A stretch of 64,000 nt of DNA, taken from assembly GCA_964501725.1 (NCBI GenBank), contig CAZCTO010000005.1, positions 62,001 to 126,000 of the forward strand. Direction: 5' to 3'. Shown piece after piece: positions 1 to 7,730 of the stretch. Each line of letters begins with the position of its first letter. Within the stretch, counting starts at the first letter, position 1. The translations under genes and the position numbers were made by a program. Below the pieces are notes generated by a model, which had not been told where the DNA came from, searched no databases, and was given only the letters and a program-made list of their open reading frames with translations. This DNA is from CAZCTO01 sp964501725. GTDB lineage: Bacteria > Bacillota > Clostridia > Saccharofermentanales > Saccharofermentanaceae.

Positions 1-378
1 AACATCACAACGTTCGTAAATACCGCAAAGGATCAGCTTGGCGATCCGTATATATCCGGCCATGTCGGACCGGGTTCCTTTGACTGCTCCGGGCTCGTGT
101 ACTATTGCCTCAAGGAGGCGGGATCATCACGCAGTCGTTACAATGCCGCCGGCTATTCCGACGTGGAAGATTGGGACAAGATTTCTTCGATGAGTAATTT
201 GGAAGTGGGAGACCTCCTCTTCTTCAAAACCAACGGAAAGAGAGTCGGACATGTCGGCATCTATGTCGGTAACGGTGAGATGATTGATGCTTCTTCCTCT
301 AACGGCAAAGTCGTCAGGAGATCCTGTACATCCAAGTTCTGGACGAAAGCTTTTCTTTTTGGACGCAGGCCCTGGTAA
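1..378 (+). CDS. NlpC/P60 family peptidoglycan hydrolase, C-terminal part
   Basis: The reading frame is open from the first base, so the 5' end lies outside the window; the 125 visible residues are the whole catalytic domain. The motif FDCSGLV carries the nucleophilic cysteine and HVGIYVGNGEMIDAS carries the catalytic histidine, as in NlpC/P60 endopeptidases that cut gamma-D-glutamyl-diamino acid bonds in cell-wall peptides. The protein ends shortly after the catalytic domain (GRRPW), so the domain is C-terminal, and any signal peptide or SH3/repeat region would be upstream of the window. Family assignment is firm; the natural substrate is inferred. Confidence 0.9.
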   Translation, partial: NITTFVNTAKDQLGDPYISGHVGPGSFDCSGLVYYCLKEAGSSRSRYNAAGYSDVEDWDKISSMSNLEVGDLLFFKTNGKRVGHVGIYVGNGEMIDASSSNGKVVRRSCTSKFWTKAFLFGRRPW

Positions 379-424
379 GCGAATAAATAATCAAGTGCCC
401 ATCGTTCAACGTCGGAATCATGGT

Positions 425-1096
425 TTATTCTTTATACTCCCATGAGATATGTGCAGCGTCGCAGAACGGCTTGATCCTTGATTTTCCGCAACGGCATAAC
501 GTGACTCTGTTTCTGACCTCATATATCCGGTGGTCCGAACCTTCTATCGGAATCATCCCTTTGACAAAGATCGGCCCGCTAAGACCATGCTCGTCATCTT
601 GAAGAATCTCGACAGACGGTTCATATGCAGGCTCTAATGGTTTACCGGACTTGTCTGTTGCGACAAGTCTTCCCGATGGACATTCATATGCAGCAATGAT
701 AGCCTCGGTGCGGTATCTCGGGTCATCCGATTTTCGAATTAGATCCCATACATTTCCGCTGTCTCTGTGGCAAAAACGTGCATATGCACACCTGCCGTCA
801 TCGAGCAGATTCAATGTCGGACCTTCTAGGGTATCTGTAAGCCGATCAGCAAAGTTTTCCCGCGATGCGGTTTCTGTGCCGTCGAAATGTACGCATTCAT
901 GCGTACCGTCGCAAAAAGGCGGGGTTTTGGTCTTGCCGCATCTGCAGAGCGAGTATACCTTCGCCTGAGGAAGTGCCCGACCGTCGGTCAAAATATAACC
1001 GTTTCTCCGGGAGGTAATTACTTTTTCAAAAAGCGGAACATTTCCGTATACAACATAAGGTCCGTTTCGGATTATTTTTATTTTGAAATCCGCCAT
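425..1096 (-). CDS. CDGSH iron-sulfur domain protein with two CDGSH motifs
   Basis: The 223-residue product carries two CDGSH-type (mitoNEET-like) 2Fe-2S motifs: CRCGKTKTPPFCDGTH in the first half and CRCGKSRIKPFCDAAH near the C-terminus. Each has three cysteines and one histidine as ligands. The stretch between them resembles the divergent iron-sulfur region often found with bacterial double-CDGSH proteins. The start at MADFKIKI is chosen because a GGGGGAG ribosome binding site lies about 10 bases upstream; the longer open frame has no comparable site and an unlikely N-terminus. Such proteins are thought to act in redox or iron-sulfur handling in the cytoplasm; the partner here is unknown. 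It is transcribed divergently from the next gene. Confidence 0.88.
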   Translation of the reverse strand: MADFKIKIIRNGPYVVYGNVPLFEKVITSRRNGYILTDGRALPQAKVYSLCRCGKTKTPPFCDGTHECVHFDGTETASRENFADRLTDTLEGPTLNLLDDGRCAYARFCHRDSGNVWDLIRKSDDPRYRTEAIIAAYECPSGRLVATDKSGKPLEPAYEPSVEILQDDEHGLSGPIFVKGMIPIEGSDHRIYEVRNRVTLCRCGKSRIKPFCDAAHISWEYKE

Positions 1097-1317
1097 TTCT
1101 GTTTTCTCCCCCTTGGTAAAACTCGATAATGCTATTTTATTGCATTCATTTGAAAAATGATAGACAATAACATTTATGGTATTAAACGATATTAGGATGA
1201 GCGATTCATTTATTGCATACCACCGTATGCGCAGACAAATTGATCTCAATTATTCTTCGTATGAGCAGAAGGACAGATTATATCATCCGGAAAACCGGCG
1301 ACATAAGGGAGACGTAA

Positions 1318-1935
1318 ATGAAACCTGGAAAAGATCCGACTCTGGAATACTATGATAAAAACACCAACGATTTCGTGTCGACCACCAAAGATGTCGACAT
1401 AAGTGAACTTCATGATCGATTTCTGTCTCTGCTTCCTGAAAACGCCTGCATCCTTGATCTCGGATGCGGATCCGGACGCGACAGCAAGGCTTTTCTTGAC
1501 AGAGGCTACAGCGTCCGATCCGTTGACGGTTCTTACGAGATGTGCAGATCGGCTTCCCAATTAACCGGTCAGCGTGTGCTCTGTATGATGTTCGATGAAC
1601 TGGCTGCTGAATCGGAATTTGACGGGATTTGGGCTTGCGCATCACTCCTTCATGTTCCCGGATCCGAAATGACTGCAATTTTACGTAAAGTTGCCCGAAC
1701 ACTTAAGCCCGGCGGGATTTTCTATGCCTCTTTCAAATACGGCGATTTCGAAGGAATCCGGAATGAACGTCACAACACCGATATGACGGAGGATTCTTTC
1801 CGTCGACATATAGAACCGGTTGGGGATATTGAGATTCTTTCCATGTGGACCGGTGAGCGGATTGCACGCATCGGCCGGGATCAAATGATGTGGTTGAATG
1901 TTCTGATGAAGAAAAAAAGCGCGGATAATGGTTAG
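1318..1935 (+). CDS. Class I SAM-dependent methyltransferase
   Basis: A 205-residue protein with the Rossmann-type SAM-binding core: motif I is ILDLGCGSGRDSKAF (about residues 45-60), followed by the acidic end of strand 2 (RSVDGS) and the motif IV/V region WACASLLHV. GGIFYASFKYG is typical of the UbiE/Tehb-like methyltransferase fold. A GGGAGACG site precedes the ATG. No methyl acceptor can be deduced from the sequence or from the divergent CDGSH neighbour. The gene runs towards a shared hairpin terminator at 1941-1995. Confidence 0.88.
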   Translation: MKPGKDPTLEYYDKNTNDFVSTTKDVDISELHDRFLSLLPENACILDLGCGSGRDSKAFLDRGYSVRSVDGSYEMCRSASQLTGQRVLCMMFDELAAESEFDGIWACASLLHVPGSEMTAILRKVARTLKPGGIFYASFKYGDFEGIRNERHNTDMTEDSFRRHIEPVGDIEILSMWTGERIARIGRDQMMWLNVLMKKKSADNG

Positions 1936-1940
1936 GCATA

Positions 1941-1995
1941 AAAAAAGCTGCCTCATCCGACTTTGTTACAAGTCTTTTGAGACAGCCCCTTTTTG
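1941..1995. terminator. Bidirectional hairpin terminator between methyltransferase and putP
   Basis: A run of six A, then GCTGCCTCA pairing (one mismatch) with TGAGACAGC, with an inner GACTT/AAGTC stem, followed by CCCCTTTTT. It can end the plus-strand methyltransferase transcript and, read backwards, the minus-strand putP transcript. The same two-step stem design recurs at 40111-40157. Confidence 0.8.
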
Positions 1996-2047
1996 AATTG
2001 AATGACTATAAAAGGTATACGAACAGATCTCTTCTCAGAAACGTTTC

Positions 2048-3640
2048 TCAGCAATCCGCTGCCTTGGCAGCCTCAAACTCGTCTTCGATTTCCTTCGAAG
2101 GCTTTTTCGTAAGCAGACTGATGACAACGATCGCGAGTGAGGAGCTCAGAAACGCCGGAAGGAGCTCGTATATGGCAAAGTATCCGGAAAGTCCGCTGAT
2201 TAGTTCTTTCCAGAGAACCACCATCACTCCTCCGCTTACCATACCTGCAATAGCTCCCGGAAGTGTCGTCCTTTTCCAGAACAGCGAGAACAACATCAGC
2301 GGCCCGAATGCGGCACCCAGTCCTGCCCACGCATAGGACACCACCTTGAAGATAGATTCACTGCCCGAGAGTGCAACCCACGTTCCGAAACCGGTTACGA
2401 GCACGAGCGTAATTCGGGCCACCCACATGATCTGTTTCTCGCTGGCATTCTTTTTCAGAAGTCCGGCGAAAATGTTTTTGGAAAGTGCCGATGACGCAAT
2501 CAGCATGTAGGAATCCGATGAACTCATCGATGCCGCCAGGATACCGGAAAGCACTATTCCCGCAAGAATCGGCGGGAAAAATCTTGTCGCCATTTCGATG
2601 AAGATCGTTTCGGATTGGCCTGCCGTGGTTAGAAGTGTCGGCATCAGAGCCCGTCCGATAAAACCGATCGCAATGGCAGCAAACAGTGAAATAACACACC
2701 AAGTGGTCGCGATGATTCTTGATTTTTTGAGCTCGGACGATTTGCGGATCGCCATGAAACGAAGGAGGACCTGCGGCATACCGAAATATCCGAGTCCCCA
2801 CGCCAGACAGGACAATACACTGAGGACACTATATGCAGCACCCGATCCGAATTGAGCAACACCTTCCACGACGGCCTGCTCGTTCCCAACCGCTGAAGAG
2901 ACTGCTGCACCGGTTGCATCGACCGGAGTGGCAACACCGAAGAAATCCATGAATCTCGGTATTTTCTCCAAATTATCCATGATCGCACCCATTCCGCCCA
3001 CCTTGATTGTTCCCACAACCAAGATAGCAATCAATGCAAAAAACATGAGTATTCCCTGAATAAAGTCCGTTGTACTCTCAGCGAGAAACCCGCCGATCAG
3101 TGTATATATGAGCACAAAAAGCGCCCCGAGCACCACCATTAAGGTATAGTATTTTTCCATGCCGAAAACATAACCGAACAACTTACCAAACGTTACAAAC
3201 TGTGCGCCGACATAGATCGAGAAAAACACGAGAATGACAATTGCCGCAATTGACATGAGAATTTTCTTATCATCCTTGAAACGGTTGCTGAAAAAGTCCG
3301 GTATCGTGATCGAGTTACTTGAGACTGTCGAATACTTGCGAAGTCTAACCGCCACGATACGCCAATTAACGTATGTACCGATCGCAAGACCGATAGCTGT
3401 CCATACAGCTTCGCCTGCGCCGGTGAAATAGGCAACACCCGGAAGCCCCATCAGAAGCCATCCGCTCATATCGGAAGCTTCCGCGCTCATTGCGGCGACC
3501 CAGGGTCCAAGTCCTCTTCCCCCCAGGAAGTATTCCTCTGGGTTCGAATTGCTCTTTTTGGAATACCAGACGCCGATCGCAATCGCGAATGCCAGATATG
3601 CGCCCATGGCAACAAGTATCTGAATCTTTTCTGCAGACAT
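2048..3640 (-). CDS. putP: Sodium/proline symporter PutP
   Basis: A 530-residue, many-pass membrane protein of the sodium:solute symporter (SSS) family. The N-terminus (YFLGGRGLGPWVAAMSAEAS, SGWLLMGLPG) matches the conserved PutP region that forms the substrate and sodium sites in TM1-TM2, and ILAASMSSSDSYMLIASSA is the conserved TM8-TM9 segment with the serine/threonine cluster that holds sodium. Length fits PutP (about 500 residues). GGAGGG lies 7 bases before the ATG. It probably imports L-proline as nutrient or osmoprotectant. A terminator at 3826-3869 separates it from the heliorhodopsin gene upstream, so it is probably its own transcription unit. Confidence 0.92.
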   Translation of the reverse strand: MSAEKIQILVAMGAYLAFAIAIGVWYSKKSNSNPEEYFLGGRGLGPWVAAMSAEASDMSGWLLMGLPGVAYFTGAGEAVWTAIGLAIGTYVNWRIVAVRLRKYSTVSSNSITIPDFFSNRFKDDKKILMSIAAIVILVFFSIYVGAQFVTFGKLFGYVFGMEKYYTLMVVLGALFVLIYTLIGGFLAESTTDFIQGILMFFALIAILVVGTIKVGGMGAIMDNLEKIPRFMDFFGVATPVDATGAAVSSAVGNEQAVVEGVAQFGSGAAYSVLSVLSCLAWGLGYFGMPQVLLRFMAIRKSSELKKSRIIATTWCVISLFAAIAIGFIGRALMPTLLTTAGQSETIFIEMATRFFPPILAGIVLSGILAASMSSSDSYMLIASSALSKNIFAGLLKKNASEKQIMWVARITLVLVTGFGTWVALSGSESIFKVVSYAWAGLGAAFGPLMLFSLFWKRTTLPGAIAGMVSGGVMVVLWKELISGLSGYFAIYELLPAFLSSSLAIVVISLLTKKPSKEIEDEFEAAKAADC

Positions 3641-3825
3641 AACACCCTCCTTAGATTCCCTTGAATTTTTGCGAGGACAGGTTTATTCCTTCGACTTTTT
3701 ACAAATTGCAAAGCCGTTCTTACCCTGAATCCTCTGCTCCTTATCTTCTCAAAAGGCAGGCTAAATATCAATAACCATTGCAATTTCTGAATGAATTCTG
3801 ATGAACGGATTGATGTTTTCCGCGC

Positions 3826-3869
3826 CAAAAACACCCGAAGGGCTTTCCTGCGAAAGCCGCTCCGGGTGT
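3826..3869 (-). terminator. Rho-independent terminator after heliorhodopsin gene
   Basis: On the minus strand an ACACCCG/CGGGTGT outer stem and a GGCTTTC/GAAAGCC inner stem form a long hairpin directly followed by TTTTT. It lies 27-70 bases past the heliorhodopsin stop codon. Confidence 0.85.
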
Positions 3870-3895
3870 ATGTGCAAAATCGATGTCATTTTCTT

Positions 3896-4687
3896 CTAAG
3901 GCTGCATCGCTCCGAACAGAACCAGCCAGGCCAGGAATGTTTTGGCTAAAAGACTGAGCACAATATAGACTCGCTCTCCGTATATGTAGTCTTTCCACTT
4001 CCCTACCCGTTTGTATTGCAGGATCATGTTGATCGGGAAAGTATTGAATGCCACAAAATAGGTGATCACTATCGCCCACACGAACCACGGGACCTTGTCG
4101 AAATTGCCGGATCCGAACATATATAGAAGGATGGCGACCCAGGGTGCCAGTCCGGCAATCGAACCCCAGATAAAGGAACCCCAGAGTACTTTCCCCTTCT
4201 CTTTTCCGGAATTTAATTGTTCCATCACAAGTCCGAAAAAGTTCATCGATGCGTTTACGACAAAAATCAGGATGAGCGATGCCAGGTCGCGAATACCGAA
4301 GAGAGTCGAGATCAAAACAATCATGATCGAAGAACTCAGGGCGTACTCGAACCAGCGGAACCGGTTGATTCCTTTTTCGAGATCCTGATTGTAGATTTCG
4401 TTGGTCTTTTTAGGTATGGAAATAAGTGCGTGTGCCGCTGCGGAGATCAACAGAAAAAACGCTGTGAGAATTCCGAAAGGAAGCGAGAAAAGTTCGCGCG
4501 ATGCGGATTCGAGCGTTTGGGTTACGGGATTGAACGCCAGATAATTTTGTGTGATTCGGGGCGAAAATTCCGCGATCTTCTGAATCACGGTAGTTGCCAG
4601 AAACAACATCAGAATTCCCTGAACCAAGTGAAGACATCCCATGATCAGATTGAATCGCCTCAGTTTACCGGTGGTGATCTCTTGCAT
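3896..4687 (-). CDS. Heliorhodopsin
   Basis: A 263-residue protein with seven predicted membrane helices (roughly 12-35, 66-90, 112-130, 134-156, 166-190, 200-225, 238-259). Helix 7 reads GERVYIVLSLLAKTFLAW: K249 is the retinal Schiff-base lysine, and S245, four residues before it, is the serine found there in heliorhodopsins in place of the aspartate of type 1 rhodopsins. Helix 3 reads RWFEYALSSSIMIVLI; E114 is the expected Schiff-base counterion. FVVNASMNFFG, IAGLAPW and the long loop after helix 1 are also characteristic. Heliorhodopsins bind retinal, are oriented opposite to other rhodopsins and show long photocycles; a general function is not agreed. GGAGG lies 7 bases before the ATG. 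The gene starts 52 bases after a sensor-kinase gene. No retinal or carotenoid biosynthesis gene is in the window. Confidence 0.96.
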   Translation of the reverse strand: MQEITTGKLRRFNLIMGCLHLVQGILMLFLATTVIQKIAEFSPRITQNYLAFNPVTQTLESASRELFSLPFGILTAFFLLISAAAHALISIPKKTNEIYNQDLEKGINRFRWFEYALSSSIMIVLISTLFGIRDLASLILIFVVNASMNFFGLVMEQLNSGKEKGKVLWGSFIWGSIAGLAPWVAILLYMFGSGNFDKVPWFVWAIVITYFVAFNTFPINMILQYKRVGKWKDYIYGERVYIVLSLLAKTFLAWLVLFGAMQP

Positions 4688-4724
4688 ACCTTTACCTCCT
4701 TCTTAAAGCGGGTGACCTGCCCTG

Positions 4725-4730
4725 ATTATA
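4725..4730 (-). promoter_or_regulatory. Possible -10 box of a heliorhodopsin-specific promoter
   Basis: A perfect TATAAT lies on the minus strand in the 52-base gap between the kinase gene and the heliorhodopsin gene, about 40 bases before its start codon. No good -35 hexamer lies 16-18 bases upstream, so an internal promoter is possible but not established. Confidence 0.35.
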
Positions 4731-4739
4731 GCGATTAAC

Positions 4740-6053
4740 TTATGATAACGGAATAACCACAACAAAGCACATTCCTCCGCAAATATAGCGAATGAAGATA
4801 TCGCCGTTCATCCTTTTCATAATGTGTTTGCAAATATAGAGCCCAAGACCGTTTCCGGGCTTGTCATGGGCGTTGGAGCCTCTCCAGAAACTCTCGAAAA
4901 CGTGCATACTCTCGTTCGGGGAGAGCGGAATTCCGGTGTTTTCGACAGAGATCAGTATGCAGTTATCCTCCTTTTGAAAACCGAGTTCGATTCGCTTGCC
5001 GTCCCCGTACTTGATCGCGTTTTCAATCAGATTCTCGAAAACATCCAGAAGCCTTTGCAAGTCGCCCCGCAGCAGATAATTAGAGAAATCCTTGACAATC
5101 CATTCGATATGAAAGAGTTGCATTTTTTCGAGGTACGCAATCTTCAGCGCATTAATAAGCTCCTGCAAATAGAACTCGTCATCACTCACCTCGATATCAA
5201 TCAAATCTTCGGTTTGTGAGTGAACGATCTCCGCCACAAGGCCCTCGATTTGTCTTGCGTTTTCGCCGATACTCAAAGCCGCCGTTTTACGCTTCTCCTC
5301 ATCCTCGTAGAGATTATCAGAAAGCGCTTTTGCGTAAAGCACGATCGCTGAAAGCGGTGTCTTAATCCCGTGGGAGATGGAAAGGATCATCGTCTTTTTG
5401 TCTTTTTCGAGCGCCAGTTCTTTGTTCTTCTGGGTGGCGATGGATTCTCTGAGCATATCCAGACCCCAGACAAAGCGTCCGAAAAAGCGACTCTTATTTT
5501 CCTTGATGCCCTTCTTGAGTCTTCCCTTGGAAAGTTCGAGCGGCATATCCTGAACTTCCCGGAACGGCAGGAGAATTTTAGAACGAATATAGAACAGGAA
5601 AAAGATGGTCGCAAACGAGACCACCCCGAATAAAACATTGATGATAATAAACACATACCGGTATGCGGAAAGGCTTCCGGTTCCGTACTCATAGCGGACA
5701 TAACCGATTACTTCCTGATCGATATAGAGGGGTTTCACAAGGTAATTCATGCCGGGAGACGTACCGGATCCGCCGAAAAACGCCTCAAGTCCGGAAGTGT
5801 CAGTCATAGCGCTCATGTAGGACAGCCGCTTCACATAGTGATATGAAGAAAGATTAATTTCCCCCACAGACTCTCCGGCAGTCTCAGTGAGCGATTCCGC
5901 AAGCATGATGTCTTGAGAAATCCGGTTGATTTCGACCAGAAATTCTTTGCCGCTCCGGTCGGACAGAACCTGTGCGACAATAAGATTCGCTGCCGCCCAG
6001 AACACCAGTATGACCAGAATAAAAACGACAATGATGCTATCGAGCCGCTTCAT
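4740..6053 (-). CDS. Membrane sensor histidine kinase
   Basis: About 437 residues. An N-terminal membrane helix (about 6-27), an extracellular segment of about 100 residues and a second helix (about 134-156) lead into the kinase core. SHGIKTPLSAI holds the phospho-accepting histidine (about H228); NLIENAIKYGDG is the N box, ENTGIPL the G1 box and GNGLGLYICKHIM the G2 box. The ATG at 6053 is preferred over an in-frame TTG 12 bases upstream because GGGGA is better placed for it; either way it overlaps the regulator stop codon, so the two are translationally coupled. It probably pairs with the regulator at 6037-6759 and, from context, senses a substrate of the adjacent ABC exporter or a cell-envelope signal. 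Confidence 0.9.
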   Translation of the reverse strand: MKRLDSIIVVFILVILVFWAAANLIVAQVLSDRSGKEFLVEINRISQDIMLAESLTETAGESVGEINLSSYHYVKRLSYMSAMTDTSGLEAFFGGSGTSPGMNYLVKPLYIDQEVIGYVRYEYGTGSLSAYRYVFIIINVLFGVVSFATIFFLFYIRSKILLPFREVQDMPLELSKGRLKKGIKENKSRFFGRFVWGLDMLRESIATQKNKELALEKDKKTMILSISHGIKTPLSAIVLYAKALSDNLYEDEEKRKTAALSIGENARQIEGLVAEIVHSQTEDLIDIEVSDDEFYLQELINALKIAYLEKMQLFHIEWIVKDFSNYLLRGDLQRLLDVFENLIENAIKYGDGKRIELGFQKEDNCILISVENTGIPLSPNESMHVFESFWRGSNAHDKPGNGLGLYICKHIMKRMNGDIFIRYICGGMCFVVVIPLS

Positions 6054-6759
6054 ACTTGTACCCAATTCCCCATACGGTGGTGATTCGTTTCGGGTTCTTC
6101 GGATCCTTCTCGATCTTGTCCCTCAATTTATTGATGTGTACCGTGAGCGTGGATGGCTCACTAAAACTGTCCATGCCCCAAACCGTGTCGAACAGCCATT
6201 CTTTACTGAGTACTTTTCCTTTATTCTGCAAAAACAGCGTCAGCAAAAGAAATTCCTTGTGGGTCATCGTCAGAGGCTTTTGCTTCAAAAACACCGTGTT
6301 CGCTTCGGTATCGAGCGAGAGTTCCCCGTCCGACAGCAATTCACCTTTCCGGGTCATCTCGTAATTTCTGCGCAGAATGGCATGAATCTTGGCAATCAGC
6401 ACATCAATGTCGAATGGTTTTTCAATATAGTCATCGGCACCGTACGTCAGCCCTTTGATCTTGTCGTCTTTTCCGGACTTGGCGCTGACAATGAGTATCG
6501 GGACGTTTCCTCGTTGCCGAATAGCACTGCATACGCCGAATCCGTCGATTCCGGGGAGCATGACATCCAGGATCAGGAGTTTCGCGGGATTGCTTTGCAG
6601 ATACTCTATGCCTTCTTCGCCGGAGCACGCGTGAAAAACGGAAAACCCCTCTTTTCTAAGAAAATCGCTGAGCAGATTTCCGAGTTCTTCGTTATCTTCA
6701 ATGATCAAGATGTCAACCATATACGGTACCCGATCCGGTTGATTCGCTTGCTTCTTCAT
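6037..6759 (-). CDS. OmpR/PhoB-family response regulator
   Basis: 240 residues: receiver domain (about 15-130) with the acidic pair ED near residue 21, phospho-acceptor D65 in LLILDVMLPG and the conserved lysine in DDYIEKPF. A winged-helix DNA-binding domain follows (MTHKEFLLLTLFLQN, TVHINKLRDKIEK, TVWGIGYKY). An alternative start at MVDILIIEDN, 13 residues in, would give a more standard N-terminus; the first ATG has only a weak GAGG nearby. The gene lies 148 bases after the ABC ATPase gene and overlaps the kinase gene, as in exporter-plus-two-component modules of Bacillota where the regulator controls the transporter. Confidence 0.92.
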   Translation of the reverse strand: MKKQANQPDRVPYMVDILIIEDNEELGNLLSDFLRKEGFSVFHACSGEEGIEYLQSNPAKLLILDVMLPGIDGFGVCSAIRQRGNVPILIVSAKSGKDDKIKGLTYGADDYIEKPFDIDVLIAKIHAILRRNYEMTRKGELLSDGELSLDTEANTVFLKQKPLTMTHKEFLLLTLFLQNKGKVLSKEWLFDTVWGMDSFSEPSTLTVHINKLRDKIEKDPKNPKRITTVWGIGYKYEAAR

Positions 6760-6907
6760 AGCCTCAGATGTCGACCTGTCATTTCAACGCGAATACAACA
6801 TTATAAATTATGCCTTAATTCCATAGTATCTTATCCGGTGATGCTTCTCAATACACGAGCCTGCCGAAAAAGACCGTGATGCGCTTCGTTAGGACTCGGC
6901 CGAGCAC

Positions 6908-7684
6908 TTACCAACCCATCTCCATCAGCCAGCTGCTGAGTTTTTTCTCGCGTTCCTTGTCCTGTTCATGTCCTTCGTATTTGCCGAGTTCCATCTCGCC
7001 CTGAATGTTACCGTCCACGATATAAAGCGCTTTCTCCGTGCGTGCGGCCACCTTGACATCATGTGTAACCAGCATGATCGTTGCCCCCTCACGGTTCATC
7101 TTATTAAACTCATCCATTACCTCCGCGGCGGCTTTGGAATTAAGTGATCCGGTCGGTTCATCCGCGAAAATCATCTTGGGATCATTGATCATCGCCCGGC
7201 ATATACAGGCGCGCTGGAGTTGTCCTCCGGATACTTCCGTAATGTCGTTTTCGGCGATATCCATGATCTCGAATTTGCGCATGAGCGTTCTTGCCCGCTC
7301 GTTAATCGCTTTTCGCTGAGTAGCGGTCCGGCCCTCCGACGAGTTATAGGCCGACAGGATAATGTTGTCAAAAACGCTGAGATTCCGGAGCATATGCATC
7401 TGTTGAAAAACAAACCCCATCTCATTGAGCCGCAAGTCCGACAGCATATTATCATCAAGCCTGCAGATGCTTTTCCCTTCAAAAACCACATCACCGGACG
7501 TAAGCCGGTCCATACCGCTGACCGTATAGAGCAGAGTGGATTTTCCCGATCCCGACGGGCCCATGACAGACACAAATTCGCCCTTCTCCATCGAGAAGTT
7601 GACGTTTCGCAAAACGTGATTCTGCCGCTTGTTTACGATGTATGTTTTGCAAAGATCGATGACCTTTAACGTATTAACGCTCAT
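6908..7684 (-). CDS. ABC transporter ATP-binding protein, MacB/BceA/LolD type
   Basis: 258 residues with Walker A GPSGSGKST, Q-loop VFQQMHML, signature VSGGQLQRA, Walker B MIFADEPTGSLN and the switch histidine in LVTHDVKV. The DEPTGSLN variant and the pairing with an FtsX-fold permease place it in the mechanotransmission (MacB/BceA/LolD) class rather than a classical importer. The start at MSVNTLKV is chosen for a CGGAGG site; the longer open frame runs into the permease gene. It starts 46 bases after the permease stop and must form the ATPase of that exporter. Confidence 0.93.
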   Translation of the reverse strand: MSVNTLKVIDLCKTYIVNKRQNHVLRNVNFSMEKGEFVSVMGPSGSGKSTLLYTVSGMDRLTSGDVVFEGKSICRLDDNMLSDLRLNEMGFVFQQMHMLRNLSVFDNIILSAYNSSEGRTATQRKAINERARTLMRKFEIMDIAENDITEVSGGQLQRACICRAMINDPKMIFADEPTGSLNSKAAAEVMDEFNKMNREGATIMLVTHDVKVAARTEKALYIVDGNIQGEMELGKYEGHEQDKEREKKLSSWLMEMGW

Positions 7685-7730
7685 TTTAATTTTCCTCCGT
7701 TTTTTAAAATCTTCGTTATTATCGCTTCGA

